This document shows positions 11,051 to 23,700 of a stretch of DNA of 64,000 nt, one piece after another. Position 1 is the first letter of the stretch. Each line of letters opens with the position of its first letter. The notes beneath the pieces were generated by a model. It worked only from the letters and a program-made list of their open reading frames with translations, ran no database searches and was not told the DNA's origin. Source of the DNA: Fasciola hepatica (taxonomy: Eukaryota > Platyhelminthes > Trematoda > Plagiorchiida > Fasciolidae). The DNA lies in contig CANUEZ040000001.1 in the NCBI GenBank assembly GCA_948099385.1, positions 1,562,501-1,626,500 of the forward strand. The letters are read 5' to 3'. The translations under genes were made by a program, and so were the position numbers.

Positions 11051-13397
11051 ATAATGTGCTCACTGGGAATATTGATTGGAATACATAGAGATGCCCTTCA
11101 ATGACAAGTTAGAGTTTATTCTATTTCAATTGCCGCGAAGAGGGTAAAATAGAGGATAATTATTAAAGATTGGTAATCCGAGAGATAAGAGTGAGCACGG
11201 CAAGGCACAATTTGAAGAAAGTGACAGAAATTATCGTGGCATATCATATATTTCACAGGACTGGCGTAAATCGCACAGAAAGCACTCACAGTCCACTTGA
11301 AAACCGATAAGTGCAATAGCGCAAATCATCCAAAAATCGGCCACATCCGGTCGCTGTCTGAGCGGTTTTTGCGCGGTTTTTGCTACAGTGGCATATGCCG
11401 GAGAGTAAGTTGGCACATAGCGGGCAATTTCCGGTGATCAATATACCGATATTATGTAGCATTTTACGAAGAAGTCAAGTTATACTTCAGTGTTATGAAC
11501 CATGCTTAATTTACCGGCAGAATTTCTCAAACTCATATTGCATCATTATACAATAATGCGGGTAATTCAAATTAGCTAGTCCGTAGAAGGTCCCCTGATG
11601 AGCCAATTTCGGAATAAGCACTGTCTCCGTTCTATCCGGGCTGACAGACCCTAGTGTTTACCAATAAAGTAAATTTATTTCTTCATGTTTCAGACCTTTT
11701 GATTCCAATGACATGACAAAAACTAGCCTTAAACTGCATGATAAAAACACCTTAAAAATTGCACCACCATGCTGACGAGGCATGACCATGAATTTATCTG
11801 AATCACAATTGGTGCCCCAAGCAGCACATTGCTCGAAGTTCTATGAGTAAGTGTCGAGAAACGTTGAGACCCAAACAGCACGCTTACACGGAGCCAATAT
11901 GGAGCCCGTATGAGTAAACTGTGAGAAAGCTACGAGCACCATTATCATGACGTTTAGGCAGTGCTACCGCAGCCCATGTGAGACCCATACGGATACACCC
12001 ACACTTCGGGAAAAAAATTCGGGGGAAGTTAGTACCCTCTTTACGGCTTGAAATTGAAACTTTATATTGCTTTGCTTAAATAAAGGTATGCATATCTCAT
12101 TATCTTCTTGTTATAAACCACTACTTTGCCGACAGTCTTGGAAATGACAACATAATCTGTAAGAATGCACATATATTATGAAAATTTACGATTTGCGCTA
12201 ACTGACAAATAAGGTATGTTTAGTCGGCTTTGATTGTTTTCGTCGTGTACGAGCTGTAAATATCTGTAAAGAGAAGTACTAAGTACACCTACGTGTGCTT
12301 ATCAGCTCACCTAGAAATCTTTTCCAGGTATCAACAGTGTGTACAGATCAAAACAAACCACCAAATGGATTTCACTGGGAAAGCTTTGTCACTGATAACC
12401 AAGTAGCACATCTCTCAGTGCTACGCTGGTCAAACGCCTTATTGTAACGGACTAACACAGCATAGCACGTTTTGCATTTGCTGGTAGAACCCGCATACAC
12501 TTTCAAAACATTTTCTGGTCAATAAAAGTATATGAATTTCCTAGCAATATAACTTAAGTTGAAATTTCGGAATCTCCAGTGTTCCTAATAAATGAATTAT
12601 ATTTATTATTATTGATAAATTCTGTTCAGATTTTTGTTAGTGGAGCATAGTCCGCCAATATATAAAGCAGGTTTATTTAGGGGTGGATGTATAGAACAAC
12701 GTAAATACTAAAACGGGAATCGGAGAAATAAAGAGTAGAAGGAGGACCCCCATTTGCCGAGACTGATGGGCTGAGCCCTTCCGGGCTACGACAGCGGTGC
12801 CCAGGGTTTTCAGTAAAAATGTCCGTTATAATGCCCACCGTTTACCCAGCCGAGGCCCAGATGGGCCCCATGAGGACATGCTACTTGGGTGGTCATCTTA
12901 TTATAGATTGTGTCCTCCTTTGTTTGCACGTTCTTCAGATTTCGGGAGAAGTTCCGGCGCTTTTTCGTAAAGCTATCGTAAATGAGTTAGGGGCTTCTTG
13001 TCATCACCTTTGGTGCTTGATGAGTAGACCCGAATAAAAGCTCTGAGGCACACAGTGGTGAACAATTCCAGCAAAATGTGATTATCGGGGTCACTAGAAT
13101 ATACGTTAAATAGGTTTCAATCTGTGATAGACAAAAATGGTTCATGAATTCCTTGGTGGTTTATAAGATGAAAAATGAGACCACCGAAGTTTGCACATAT
13201 TCTCAGTGCACTTGTTTACTACTGGCGGACGGCGCAAGATTGAGACAATAGCCAAAATGTGAACTGCAAAATCAAAGTTCCATCATTTAGGCTTTTAGGA
13301 ATCTAATGACAGGAAAAAATCTGTTAGAAACTGCAAAATGAAAGCGGTCTCACGCGGGACCTATTTGGATCACAAAATGAACCCGTATGCTGACTAA

Positions 13398-13413
13398 GGG
13401 GGGGGGGGGGGGG
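13398..13413 (+). repeat. Homopolymer run of 16 G
   Basis: An uninterrupted G tract within otherwise AT-rich DNA. It could adopt a G-quadruplex, or its length may be a sequencing or assembly approximation. Confidence 0.9.
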
Positions 13414-16400
13414 TCAGTGACACTTGTTTTTGGACTACATTTATCAGTTTTCCCTTTCAACGCGGAAACTAACTGAAGTTAAAATAAGCATTTAAGGTGA
13501 AATAGTGGTGTATATACAACAGTAAACATTGCTCAGATGTATTCGATATATAACAATATGAATCGTAGGTAAGCCGGTCTACATTGTGATATAAAACTAT
13601 AAAATCGGAAATGTGTGTGGGAGTTCGTTGTATTGCTTGAAATACCGAAGATTGGGAAGTACCACTCAGACAGGTGCGTCCAAAATCATCGAATAGGCTT
13701 TACCGAGCGAATGGAACATCACAGCAACCAAAAACCGTAAGCTAATTGAATTTGATGGCATTGCGCAAAATCGGAATGGTAAGGCGGCTTTATTAGGATT
13801 ATTGACAAACAGTCTCTCAATTATGTCTTTTTTATTCTTCACTGGAAGTCACTCGATAATACGATCAAGCGGATTTCAGGGATTCTGAGGTACTCAGGGA
13901 GGTGCTCATGCTGCTTATGCCACTGCGCTTTCAAGGTGGCCAGAAAAGTCCCAAAGAGTACACCGTGTGGCTTAAAACGTGACTATTTTAGGTTTACTTG
14001 CAACCAGTCAGGCCTTGAGGAACATTTATAGAGGGCCCTTTTCTACCAACAAGGTGCCAGGACCTTCCACTTGATGTATTTTTCGGATGCGCAACTGAGG
14101 CTTGGTTTTTAGAGAGACGGCAAACCTTTGTGTTTTCATAAATCTATCCTACTACCAAGCTTGGAACAACGCAGCGATCTGTTACTCGTCTCAGAATGGG
14201 ACTACATGGGACTCGTAACTAATACCAGTTTTCAGATTTATGCTGCACAGAACTGGAGCAGCTGGAGTTAACTGAGCTTTCAGAATGTTTTTCTGTGTAA
14301 TGTATAGGGATGGGCACTCAATACTGAGATGTCCTTTATTTGTTCATGTTGTGTTGCACAGGAAGTGGACCGGTTCCATAGTTTTGCTATGAAAAAGAAA
14401 TATAACTTTCTTTCTATCTTCAAGACCAGAAAAAACCGTGATGTTTGCGTCCCACTACACGTTGTGACCTATTTTGTAGATAGTAACACAAGTGATAACT
14501 GATGCAAGGTGGGTAGTTCCCCATGTTCCTCAGTCAATTGGTCTCCGCTATGGCACTGTTTATTAAGGAATGGTATACCCAATAAGTATGTGTCGATCCT
14601 CAAAAAGTTGCATCACCATACATCAGGGTGTTCCACTTAACATCTGGTATCTTGGTGAAATACCATACGTCGTGTACAATTAATATTTACTTAGTTATCC
14701 TATTACACACTACAGCGCCACTCTGTCACTGAAGAAGTTTGTTGTGAATTTAGTCTGTCGCAGTTTCATACTGATTCCTCTCGTCTGCTCATCGGTATCC
14801 TGCCCAACGACATCATATGTCCTTATTTTCGTTATAACCGTTAGCACCTTTAGTTATTTAAAAAGATCTCCTCGGAGACTTCTCTATTCTAGCGAGAAAA
14901 GCCCACTGTATTGTATTCATTTCTTAAGTAGCTCTCCACTTAGTTTTTCAACCATCTAAGTGACTAGTCGCTGAACTTCTTTTAAGCAGGCTATAGCTTT
15001 TCAACAAAAGGCGCCCAAGCCTACATGCAGTGTACTAAATATGGCCTAATACAAAGGCATGAATGCCTCAGATTTATTACAAGTCGTTGATAGTCGTGGT
15101 CAAACGATCTCTTTTACCGCCAGACGAGCGGCCAGCTTACACTTATCAGCTCAGTTGTAGTCGTAATCATCATGCTACCCAGGAATCCTACTTGGAGGTG
15201 ATCTCATTTACGTTCGCCGCTTTATTCGTGACAATCTGTTACCGAGGTTACAGGATGATTTTCTGCTTTGAGACTTTATTGCAGGCAAGGACAACTGCTC
15301 ACTGCGCTGGAGATTCATTTCGTTGTTTTGCGTCTGAGGTATCACTCGTTTCCGAGAGCCAAGAAACTTTGAGATTTGCTGCATGCTGATGCATTAAGCG
15401 AAGTGAACTACGGCACATTTTGGAATAAACTAGTTAGAGTAATGATAGAGCACAAGGCACTGCAAACATGCTTGAGTTTATACAAATGAATTGTTTTCGA
15501 CAAGGTTTTTTACCGTCTGTCCTAAAGACTGAAAAATAGGTAGATTGCGTATCTAACGATGTGGAAACACTGCCAATTTATTTGCATTTTGAGGACAAAC
15601 AAAGTATTCGAAAGACAAAAACCCAAATAGTATTCCCTTTCCATATTTATTAAGATACTTGGATCAAGCGTGGTTGATATAAACCAAACAACATTTTTGG
15701 TCACCAGCCTGTTTAACGGATGAGAAAATAACGGTCTTTATCTTCTACTAGGTGCCCTTACTAGGTTACTCACCAGAAGGAATGGAGTGAGACGTTCGTA
15801 TTTTCTCCTGCTGTGATTCTTCGTTGAGGAAATATCGCGTTTTTGCACAGGGAGTTTAATAAATGAGACTAAAACATCCCAGTTGATCTCACGGGGGACT
15901 CAAGGGACGGTTGAGTTGCTACAGTAGTTCACTCCCATCTTCCGACCAATTTGCGGACTAGAAACCGAAAAAACGAACCATTGTCACCAAAGTGTCCCAC
16001 GATTGTATGAATGAGTGCAACCTCATGAAAAAGAAACCGTGCATCCGAGGGACGGTCAGAGATGAACCGGGAAAACGCTCACAAACCTTAAACGAATTGC
16101 ATAAAAACCCAAGTTGCGCAATTCCCAGCGCTACCCTGGATAAAGTGGGCAAAAGCTTGATGACCGATTGGCTTTAATGGGCGAACGCAGGGCGAAATGG
16201 GCTAGTGCTGGGCAAACGCTGAGCAAAACACTTGTATTTATTGGAAAAACCCACAACGGAATACCATGGATTTTTCAGATTTATAATATATTTGCAATAA
16301 TCTGGAATAAAGTAGGAACTTACAAAAGAGGAATCAGGGAAAAGAGAGGGAAGCAGACAAAGTGCATCCAACTGGGGTCCATAGGGTCCCCGTTAGCGAT

Positions 16401-17044
16401 GCCCACCGTTTACAGTGGAACTCTCCATCACATAGCCACCGCTTGCTCATCCGGGGCCAAGATGATTCCCATCTTGGCGTACAGCTTGAAAACATTGTTG
16501 AATATTTTTCATATATCTTGAAGTGGTAGTATCGAGTTCGGTTCAGAATCCATCAAGAATCGGTGGGCCAAGTAACACCTTGTATGTATAAGAGTGATAT
16601 GCGTTAACACAGCATTGTCGGGAACTTTGGCAGCCAGCTGATCATTTAGTTACTAGGGCTAACCTGCATTGTGAAAGACCACCAACAGTAACCAGAACGT
16701 TAGCTGATTACCAGAATATCTTCGAACACTGTCACCAAATTCAAAATGCATACATGCACACACCTTTTTTTATAAAAGAAGAAGAACATTCATATCGCTT
16801 TCTCCCAGGAAGTGAGCATAAAATAAGAAGAGAGCCATGGTAAAAGTTTACACAATAAAATTTATACCTAAAGTTTATTCACAGGTCTTATGTGCGGTTG
16901 ATGTGAAGTACATTTTCACGGTATTGTCGGCTTAGATTTGCAAGATGCATTAGTTGTGAAATAGACTGGATGCCATCATACATTCGACAGAAGTACACGG
17001 TCCATTAGGATCATAGAGCTGGAGCTTCGGGCTAGAACCGCAAA

Positions 17045-17109
<65 letters not shown>
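17045..17109. repeat. (CA)n(TA)n compound microsatellite
   Basis: About 8 CA units run straight into about 24 TA units. The length is likely polymorphic. Confidence 0.97.
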
Positions 17110-17111
<2 letters not shown>

Positions 17112-18689
17112 GTCTGAAGAACTATAAAACATTTCCCAAACCACCTCGATATAACTGAGTTTTGCGTGTTTTGGGTGAATTTTCCGCGGTCATTGGCAGA
17201 GGTGTTCTAGGTTATCCCAGTTTACGGCTATTCATGATTATGCTCATCAATCACGTCCGTGTGTTGCTCGTCTCCTTGGTCTAGTACGCTGAACAAGAAG
17301 CAGAATTATGAAATTACCAGTGGTTGTTCGCCGAATGCCCTCAGGTCACAACAGCAGGTAGTACGCCTCAACTTATAGCACGTTAAGACCATTCCAAAAA
17401 TGTTTCAAAGGTCCCAGTATATCACCGCCAGACTACTATATTCTTTCTAGTTCAATGTGTAACTGGAGTATCTTGAATGGGCTGATTAAGCTGAGTCTAG
17501 TATTGGGGCTTACCACCTGTCTCAGTATTTAACTATATGATGCGAGCTACTTAGGACGATGGTAAATTGATGCTTTATTTTTATAGGTAGTTGACCTTAA
17601 TGATTGTGCGGATGTTGTTGACCTGAATACCATTGACTTAACAAGTGTTTTTTAAGTAAACCACTGTGCTATTCTCTCTGAGCTGAGGTGCTAAACGGTA
17701 ATGAACAGAGGTATTTCTACATTTACTAAAAAGACCACGATGACTTTTCTGGTTTATGTAGGGTCACATGAGTTACGACCTAAACTGATTTTTGTAGAAC
17801 ACACTTTTGAAAGTGATATTTTTCGTTGCTGAAGGAAGGATAGAGTGTTATGAGTATCATTCTTGGGATAACGTGATTATAAATAACGCTTTTAGTCGTA
17901 AAATGGACTTTTATTTGAACTTTTCATTCATATTATCTAAGTTAGCAAGAAAATTTCTGGACCACATACTCATGATTGGTGGTTCTCGAAAATCTCGAGA
18001 GAAACCGGTATTTCATTTCCTTTCGTATTTAAACGGAACAAAAACCAGGTTAAAGCAACATAAATTGTAGGTCGTATTTAAGATAAAACAATAATTATGA
18101 CGGGATGAAAGGGTGAAGAAAATGACGCAATATCCTGCAACACTTCTAAATGTCCTTTAGCTCAGATTCTTACAGATATGGGAATGTGAACTCGGTTAAA
18201 CTGAAACACTAAGGTTACTGAAGAACTAGCTCAGCTTTCTGCAACAAGGTTTCATAAATTATTACGTCTGGATTACATCTGAAACCATATTTTCGAGGAG
18301 CGTATACAAAAATGCATAGGCCCAGAACCGAATTGTAGAGTTCAGCTTAGGGATATCCCGAGATGTACGTTTCCGAAGTGTTCCTGCCACCAGTTCAATC
18401 ACATATTATTAGGATTAATCCTTAGATTTTAAGTGTTTCACTACAGTCATATAGCTCTGTATTGTGTGTTCAAGCGGCAAATTTTAAGCATCTTTTGAAC
18501 AGTAGATAATTTGGTAGACCTGAAACGGCAGTGCTGAACGAGAAGCACCACGCAATACGATTTTCTGTCTAAAAATCAAACCAAAACTGTAGAACAACTG
18601 AAGTGAATTTCGATCTGTGTTGTTTCATATGGCAGGATTACGAATAAACAGATAAAAATGGTATGAGCAACTCAGTCTCCGAATCAGCA

Positions 18690-19210
18690 GTGCCGGAACC
18701 TCTCCGATAATCCGTGAAAACTTACGCCCTTCCAACTGTGTGATGTTATGGCAACGATTGACTCAGCTGCAGTACCGATACAAGTGCCAGTGATCCTATT
18801 CATTATAATGGAGATTTCTCGATAAGGACAGAGACAAGCGTCTGAATATGAAAATGCTATAATTATTTGACTTATTCCGAACCTTTATGGGTGGAACTTC
18901 TCAAGTACCGGAGGTGAGAGAGAGGGCGAATAGGTCTCGTGTCACTAATGAGGTGCTTTAAAGTAAACGGTCCGTGAGTTCTTCCAGGGAGGGTAGGAAG
19001 TGCAGTAAAAGTGCTTTCTTGAACCGATCGTACGACTTCTTGTGTAGAGTCTAAGAATGAGTAACTAATCGATGCGACGACATCACCAGGAATGCTCTGT
19101 AATGCATAAGCAAAGCTCCGACTTCGCCTGAGGATCCGGCGTTCCTTGCACTACAACTTCAAGGTTGCAGACTAAACATCAACGTCGTGTGGTTTAACAC
19201 TGTCAAAATC
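18690..19210 (-). pseudogene. Ty3/CsRn1-like gag remnant
   Basis: Read on the minus strand with two or more frame changes, this stretch follows the capsid pattern of the intact gag at 3585-4385: DVDV followed by a stop where Trp is expected (about 19170), then SFAYALQSIPGDVVASI (about 19080-19130, compare VAGRLPSEV), then SYDRFKKALLLHFLPS (about 18995-19040, compare [11 protein letters not shown]). Weaker similarity continues to about 18690. No pol was recognised beside it. It is an old, internally broken copy of a related but distinct element. Moderate confidence because it depends on joining frames by eye. Confidence 0.5.
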
Positions 19211-19345
19211 CCAGACTCTCCGTCTATTCACTGAACGGTCGACGAACGATTATTTGACCTCGAAGGAATTAACCGACGAAATCCCCCCAGTGGATGGAAT
19301 AGACAAGTACTGAGCTGGTGGGAAGAGGTGTAAAACTACATAAGG

Positions 19346-19420
19346 TGGAGAACTAATTCGTTTTCAGTGATTCATAATTATACCATTACCTCACATTTTA
19401 CATGAGCAATGTTAAGTGAA
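19346..19420 (+). repeat. Diverged copy of the PLE arm terminus
   Basis: The sequence from GAGAACTAATTCGTTTTCAG through the CATTACCTCACA segment matches the outer end of the arms at 9955-10025 and 10975-11042, with mismatches. Confidence 0.6.
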
Positions 19421-20583
19421 CAAAACAGAAATGAAGATGGAGCGACTAGTCGAAAATAAAGACAAGGAGGAGACCGAGTTTTGCATGTGTGACCCAATTC
19501 CATCTATAACCCGTGAGGGGGTGTTGTTGTTCGCCACCCTGTATTGTTCTTCATGTACTCTGTGGTATTATTCGCAAAAGGAGTGGTGTGAACATGTACT
19601 GTATGTACTGTGTTACCAAAACAACGCTGTTAGGGAGGCAAAATACGCCGGATGAGAAACGGAAACGGATCGAGCACTTATGGTTAGCGAAAAAATCAAA
19701 CATGCGTGAATGCTCAAGTTCACACTGACTACCTGCTCTGAGAATTTAGCAAAACGACTACAAACAAACGAAAGTAGGTTGGTCAAATCTTAGTGCTAGA
19801 GTAGATTGTAAAGGGAAGAAATCCATGATGGATTCATGAAAATGTTGGATTTCGCAAAATGATTTTTGTACCAAGAAATTGTTCTATTGAAAAACAGTGA
19901 GCAAAGCAACTTAAGGGACACCGAAATTTGACTTCAGAGGGATAATTTGATCTAGGGCCTTTTACTTATTGAAAGAACATGGTTTGTGCGATACCTAAAA
20001 TTAACGCTCTGCGCTTTATTAGGATGCGTAATTGGTCTTGTCTGGTGAACATTCAGCTCTGCATATGAAACTAAACCCATATCAAGCTGAAAGTCAGTAG
20101 GTTGTGAAATTCCTTGAGGGCGGAATATCAGAACACAACAGTTTTATAGAAAGGCGCAAAATCCATTTGAATGTATTTAATTGTGACAAGTAGACATGTG
20201 TATATCTGCGAACAAGTATAGCTAATATGTGAATTAAAGGTAATGGTAATCATGACTTAAATGTACTTAATTGCTTGTAAAATAAACATTTGTAGGATGA
20301 GCATTGCTCATATATTGCGCACGTTAATAATATTTGTTCCCATTTTGCATAGAAAGACCAACCATGACGAAAATCTAAGGAATGTGAGAGATAATTTCAT
20401 GATTACTTCAGAAAAGGATGTTTTTATATCTGTTTCAAAAACCTCGTCCATAGTAAGCATACTGCATGTGGGATGGAAAAATAAACATATATCATAATTG
20501 AACTTCCCCGTCACGTAAATGAACATTATCTTCAGCTTTCAATCAATGAAATGAACGTAGACAACAACATTTGTGCTTTTCAG
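19421..20583. other. Upstream region of the sugar transporter gene
   Basis: AT-rich, with only short unsupported reading frames. The promoter could not be identified. A polypyrimidine stretch followed by CAG ends at 20583 (see the separate acceptor entry). Confidence 0.4.
20574..20583 (+). promoter_or_regulatory. Candidate splice acceptor before the first exon (cis or spliced-leader)
   Basis: TTGTGCTTTTCAG ends at 20583, 25 bases upstream of the first ATG at 20609. It looks like a 3' splice site. Flatworm mRNAs are often trans-spliced to a spliced leader, so it may be a leader acceptor; alternatively an upstream coding exon joins here, because the frame stays open from 20585 into the ATG. 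Confidence 0.4.
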
Positions 20584-20608
20584 GAAGAGTAGAACGATAC
20601 AATTGTCA

Positions 20609-20707
20609 ATGATGAGACCAATACTGGTTGCCGTATTTTTTGCAATCACAATCGGTACCTCATTTCAATTTGGATATCATACTGGATTAACAAACCAACC
20701 ACTGGAG
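20609..20707 (+). CDS. Transporter exon 1
   Basis: Codes for residues 1-33 with tandem ATG codons and the first membrane segment (ending FQFGYHTG), then NQPLE. The donor is GTTAGC at 20708; intron 1 is 39 bases and is in phase 0. Confidence 0.85.
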
Positions 20708-23700
20708 GTTAGCTGATGGAAGCATTTTCCTAAGTAAATTCTAAAGCTTCTGATCAATTTCATCGGCAACGTGACCGTCGAACGTCATGGATCAACAGAT
20801 GGAGTTCACATAACACTTCTTGGATCCCTTTGTGTAGTGGGTTTCACGATTGGTGGTCTTGTTGGGGGCTTAGTTGGTGGCTACTTGGCCAACAGATTAG
20901 GCAGGTAAGTTCAAGCATTTCCCAAAACTATCAGTTCCAGACGGAATTCCATATTTGTTCTGGCTGCGCCTTGTCTTTTGGGTTGTGTTCTGATGACGAC
21001 CAGTAAAGTGGCCCGTGCTTTTGAAATGATTATTGTTGGACGTGTGCTAGTTGGTTTTGCCTGCGGTGCCTACACGGCTATCGGTCCTGCATACTTGTCG
21101 GAGGTTGCCCCACCCGAAATTCGTGGTGCAGCTGGTGTTCTAAATCAGTTAATGGTTGTTTTTGCCATTGTACTGGTTCAAGTACTTGGTTTAAAAGAAG
21201 CCTTGTGCACGGAAGAATTGTGGCCTTATCTTTTCGGTAATTGACGAGCATACATTTCTCATTGTACTTTGATTTGAATAGGCTTGAATGCTATCCCTTG
21301 CGTCATCAGCATTGCATGTCTGCTGTTTTGTCCGGAGAGTCCACGCTATCTTTACCTCACAAGAAACAATGAAGAAGCTGCCAGGAAAGGTTTGACCTTT
21401 TTGATACTTTTCTCCATATCCACATAATACGAATAAACAGCACTTCTCAGGTTGGGACGAAAACCGGATGAAATCAAAGCTGAATTGAACGAAATGCACG
21501 AAGAAACGCAAAACGTCACTCAAAAGGTGGGTTTTTTTTTGTAAAAGTTTCATTTGTCCCACATACCTTTTAGATCGCACTGTTGAGCTTTTTCCGCGTT
21601 CGCCACCTGCGCTGGGGATTGTTGATCGCTCTGGTCTGTCAAATGGGTCAACAATTGTGTGGGATAAACGGGGTAAATTCTCGTCCAGTAATTTATTTCA
21701 GTTTAATTACTGAATCCTGTCAATGCTCTGGCGATTCGGTGGTCAGTGTTAGTGTTTTATAGAACACAATTTTGATTAGGAAAATGAGCCAGAGGTACCA
21801 AACTGAAATGGCAGATATCGCGAAGAAATTGCTTGTTAAATAAGCTTTCTAAGTGTAGTTTTGTACTGGCCCCTTCCATCGCATTTTTCCCGTTTCTAAT
21901 TGTGCTGAAATGTTTCTGATTAGATTGTTTTCACGTCAGTAGATATCTTTTTTAAGATTTTATTCGATCGGCCAAGCTCTTCCTGTTTCTCTATGGTTGT
22001 CAGTCTTCACATGTAAATGCGTGAAACGAGATTTCGAAAATAAACCTTATTCGGTGTACGAGTCCCTTGTACGCATCACAGAGAATACCCGATAAGCCAA
22101 AAGTTTCGCTTGGTGCTTTCCGAAATATTTTGTAGTCCTAAGTAACTTATGCTAAAGTTTATAGCAGACTGAAATCGTCTTCATCAGGTTCTAATAGCTG
22201 AGCTGGTTTATGAAAGGTTTACGACCTAAACGTCAATCTGTTATTGAAAACTCTCGAAAACCACAAACCTGCTCTACGATCATCACCGATTTGCAAGATC
22301 ACTGAGGTTAAAAGCGTAAGAATAAGAATCCTCTGCACGAGCGATGAAATAAGTGCCACATTTATATCTGAAATGAATGCACTGATTTGTCAGAGAACCC
22401 GATTTAACTTCATGGTTTGACTTTTTATAAGGCTAAACATTTAGTTACCGAAATGTGCGGCAGGTTTCAGTACTTTACCTGGTTGGTTTTTGTCACAATC
22501 TCCCTTCTGTTTAGTATTAACTACCAAATACGGCGGCGCAGTGGGTTACTTGATAGAGCTTGCATTTTGTTGGAGCCCACAAAGTTATATGGAGATGGTA
22601 ACTGTTTCAGTTTTATTCTGTAAGAAAGAAACCGTGAAAGTAAGTATGGACAATTGAAAAAGTCTGAACTGAGAAACAAGATTTTGGCGGCGAGAGATTA
22701 TTGAAGCTCACAGTTAGATATATCGAATGATTGAATGGGAACAGCGAGAGATCAAGAAATGCGCTTCATAACAAATCCCAATTACCGGATAAACAATGTC
22801 ACTAATTTGTGGGTTATCCATTTCTGTGCGCAGAAAACATTCTGTAAATTACCTCGACCAGTTTAGTCTTCTGAAATTAGTGGGAAGCTTGATACAGGAA
22901 TTAACCGCCGGATCAAAACGATTTTCCAGGCTTCTGTGATAATCGATGCCCAGTTCAGTTATTTACAACCGTGATATCTTGAACGTAGTATGGCACTGAC
23001 ATTTCACCATAGACTCTGGGTTTCCGGGAGATATCAGGAGAAGCAAGCAAATTTGTCTCTGTAAGTTGTACTCATAATCGAAGAAGTTACCTTAAAACTA
23101 AACTTATCATCTGTTTTGGAGGCTATGTTGGAGTAGAACACCTTTGACACTGCTTGATATGTTTATTTTGTTTTATCACCTAAAGACACGAAAAACATTT
23201 AACTGGACCAGAGCCATCCGTCATGCACTTTCAAGTTTCCCATTCTCTCAAAGTCGTCAGAATATATCCGAAAGCGATTGTTTTAATTCTTCACCGACAG
23301 CTACTCTACTACTCAGCTGAATTGTTCAAGTCCACGGGGTTGAGTTCACAAGATGCTAACTATGCGACAATTGGTATTGGATGCGTCTTTTTTGTCGTGA
23401 CTTTGATCTCTGTGTTCATCATTGACCGTGTCGGAAGGCGGGTGCTGCTTATTGGTGGGCTGTTGACAATTTTCGTCTGCTTGGTTGTCTACACTATCTG
23501 CTTGGTTATTCGAACTTACGCTGGAGTTAACTGGCCTGCTTATGTGGCTATAGCATCTACGTATATCTTCATTGTGGGCTTTGGAATTGGGCCAGGCAAG
23601 TCTGTCTGTTGTGTAAAATGCATTTGATAACGTGAATCAGTTAGACCCCCGTTTTCCTGGTGGTTGGTTGACTTTATTACGGAAAACGACTGGAGACCAT

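Larger units (their letters stand above)
11051..18689. other. Gene-poor DNA
   Basis: Only short unconvincing reading frames are present. Identifiable pieces are a run of 16 G (13398-13413), a CA/TA microsatellite (17045-17109) and a short shared word, GATGCCCACCGTTTAC-like, at about 12830 and 16397 that may mark a diverged dispersed repeat. Otherwise nothing was recognised. Confidence 0.5.

Noticed and set aside
11590..11640. CCCCTGATGAG followed by CCAATTTCGG, resembling a hammerhead ribozyme on plus.
   Set aside because: The stem II pairing is only two base pairs, the GAAA box is replaced by GAATAA and no convincing stem III is present.
12819..16420. Shared GATGCCCACCGTTTAC-like word at about 12830 and 16397 as a repeat family.
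   Set aside because: The similarity is only about 16-20 bases with weak flanking agreement; insufficient to define a family.
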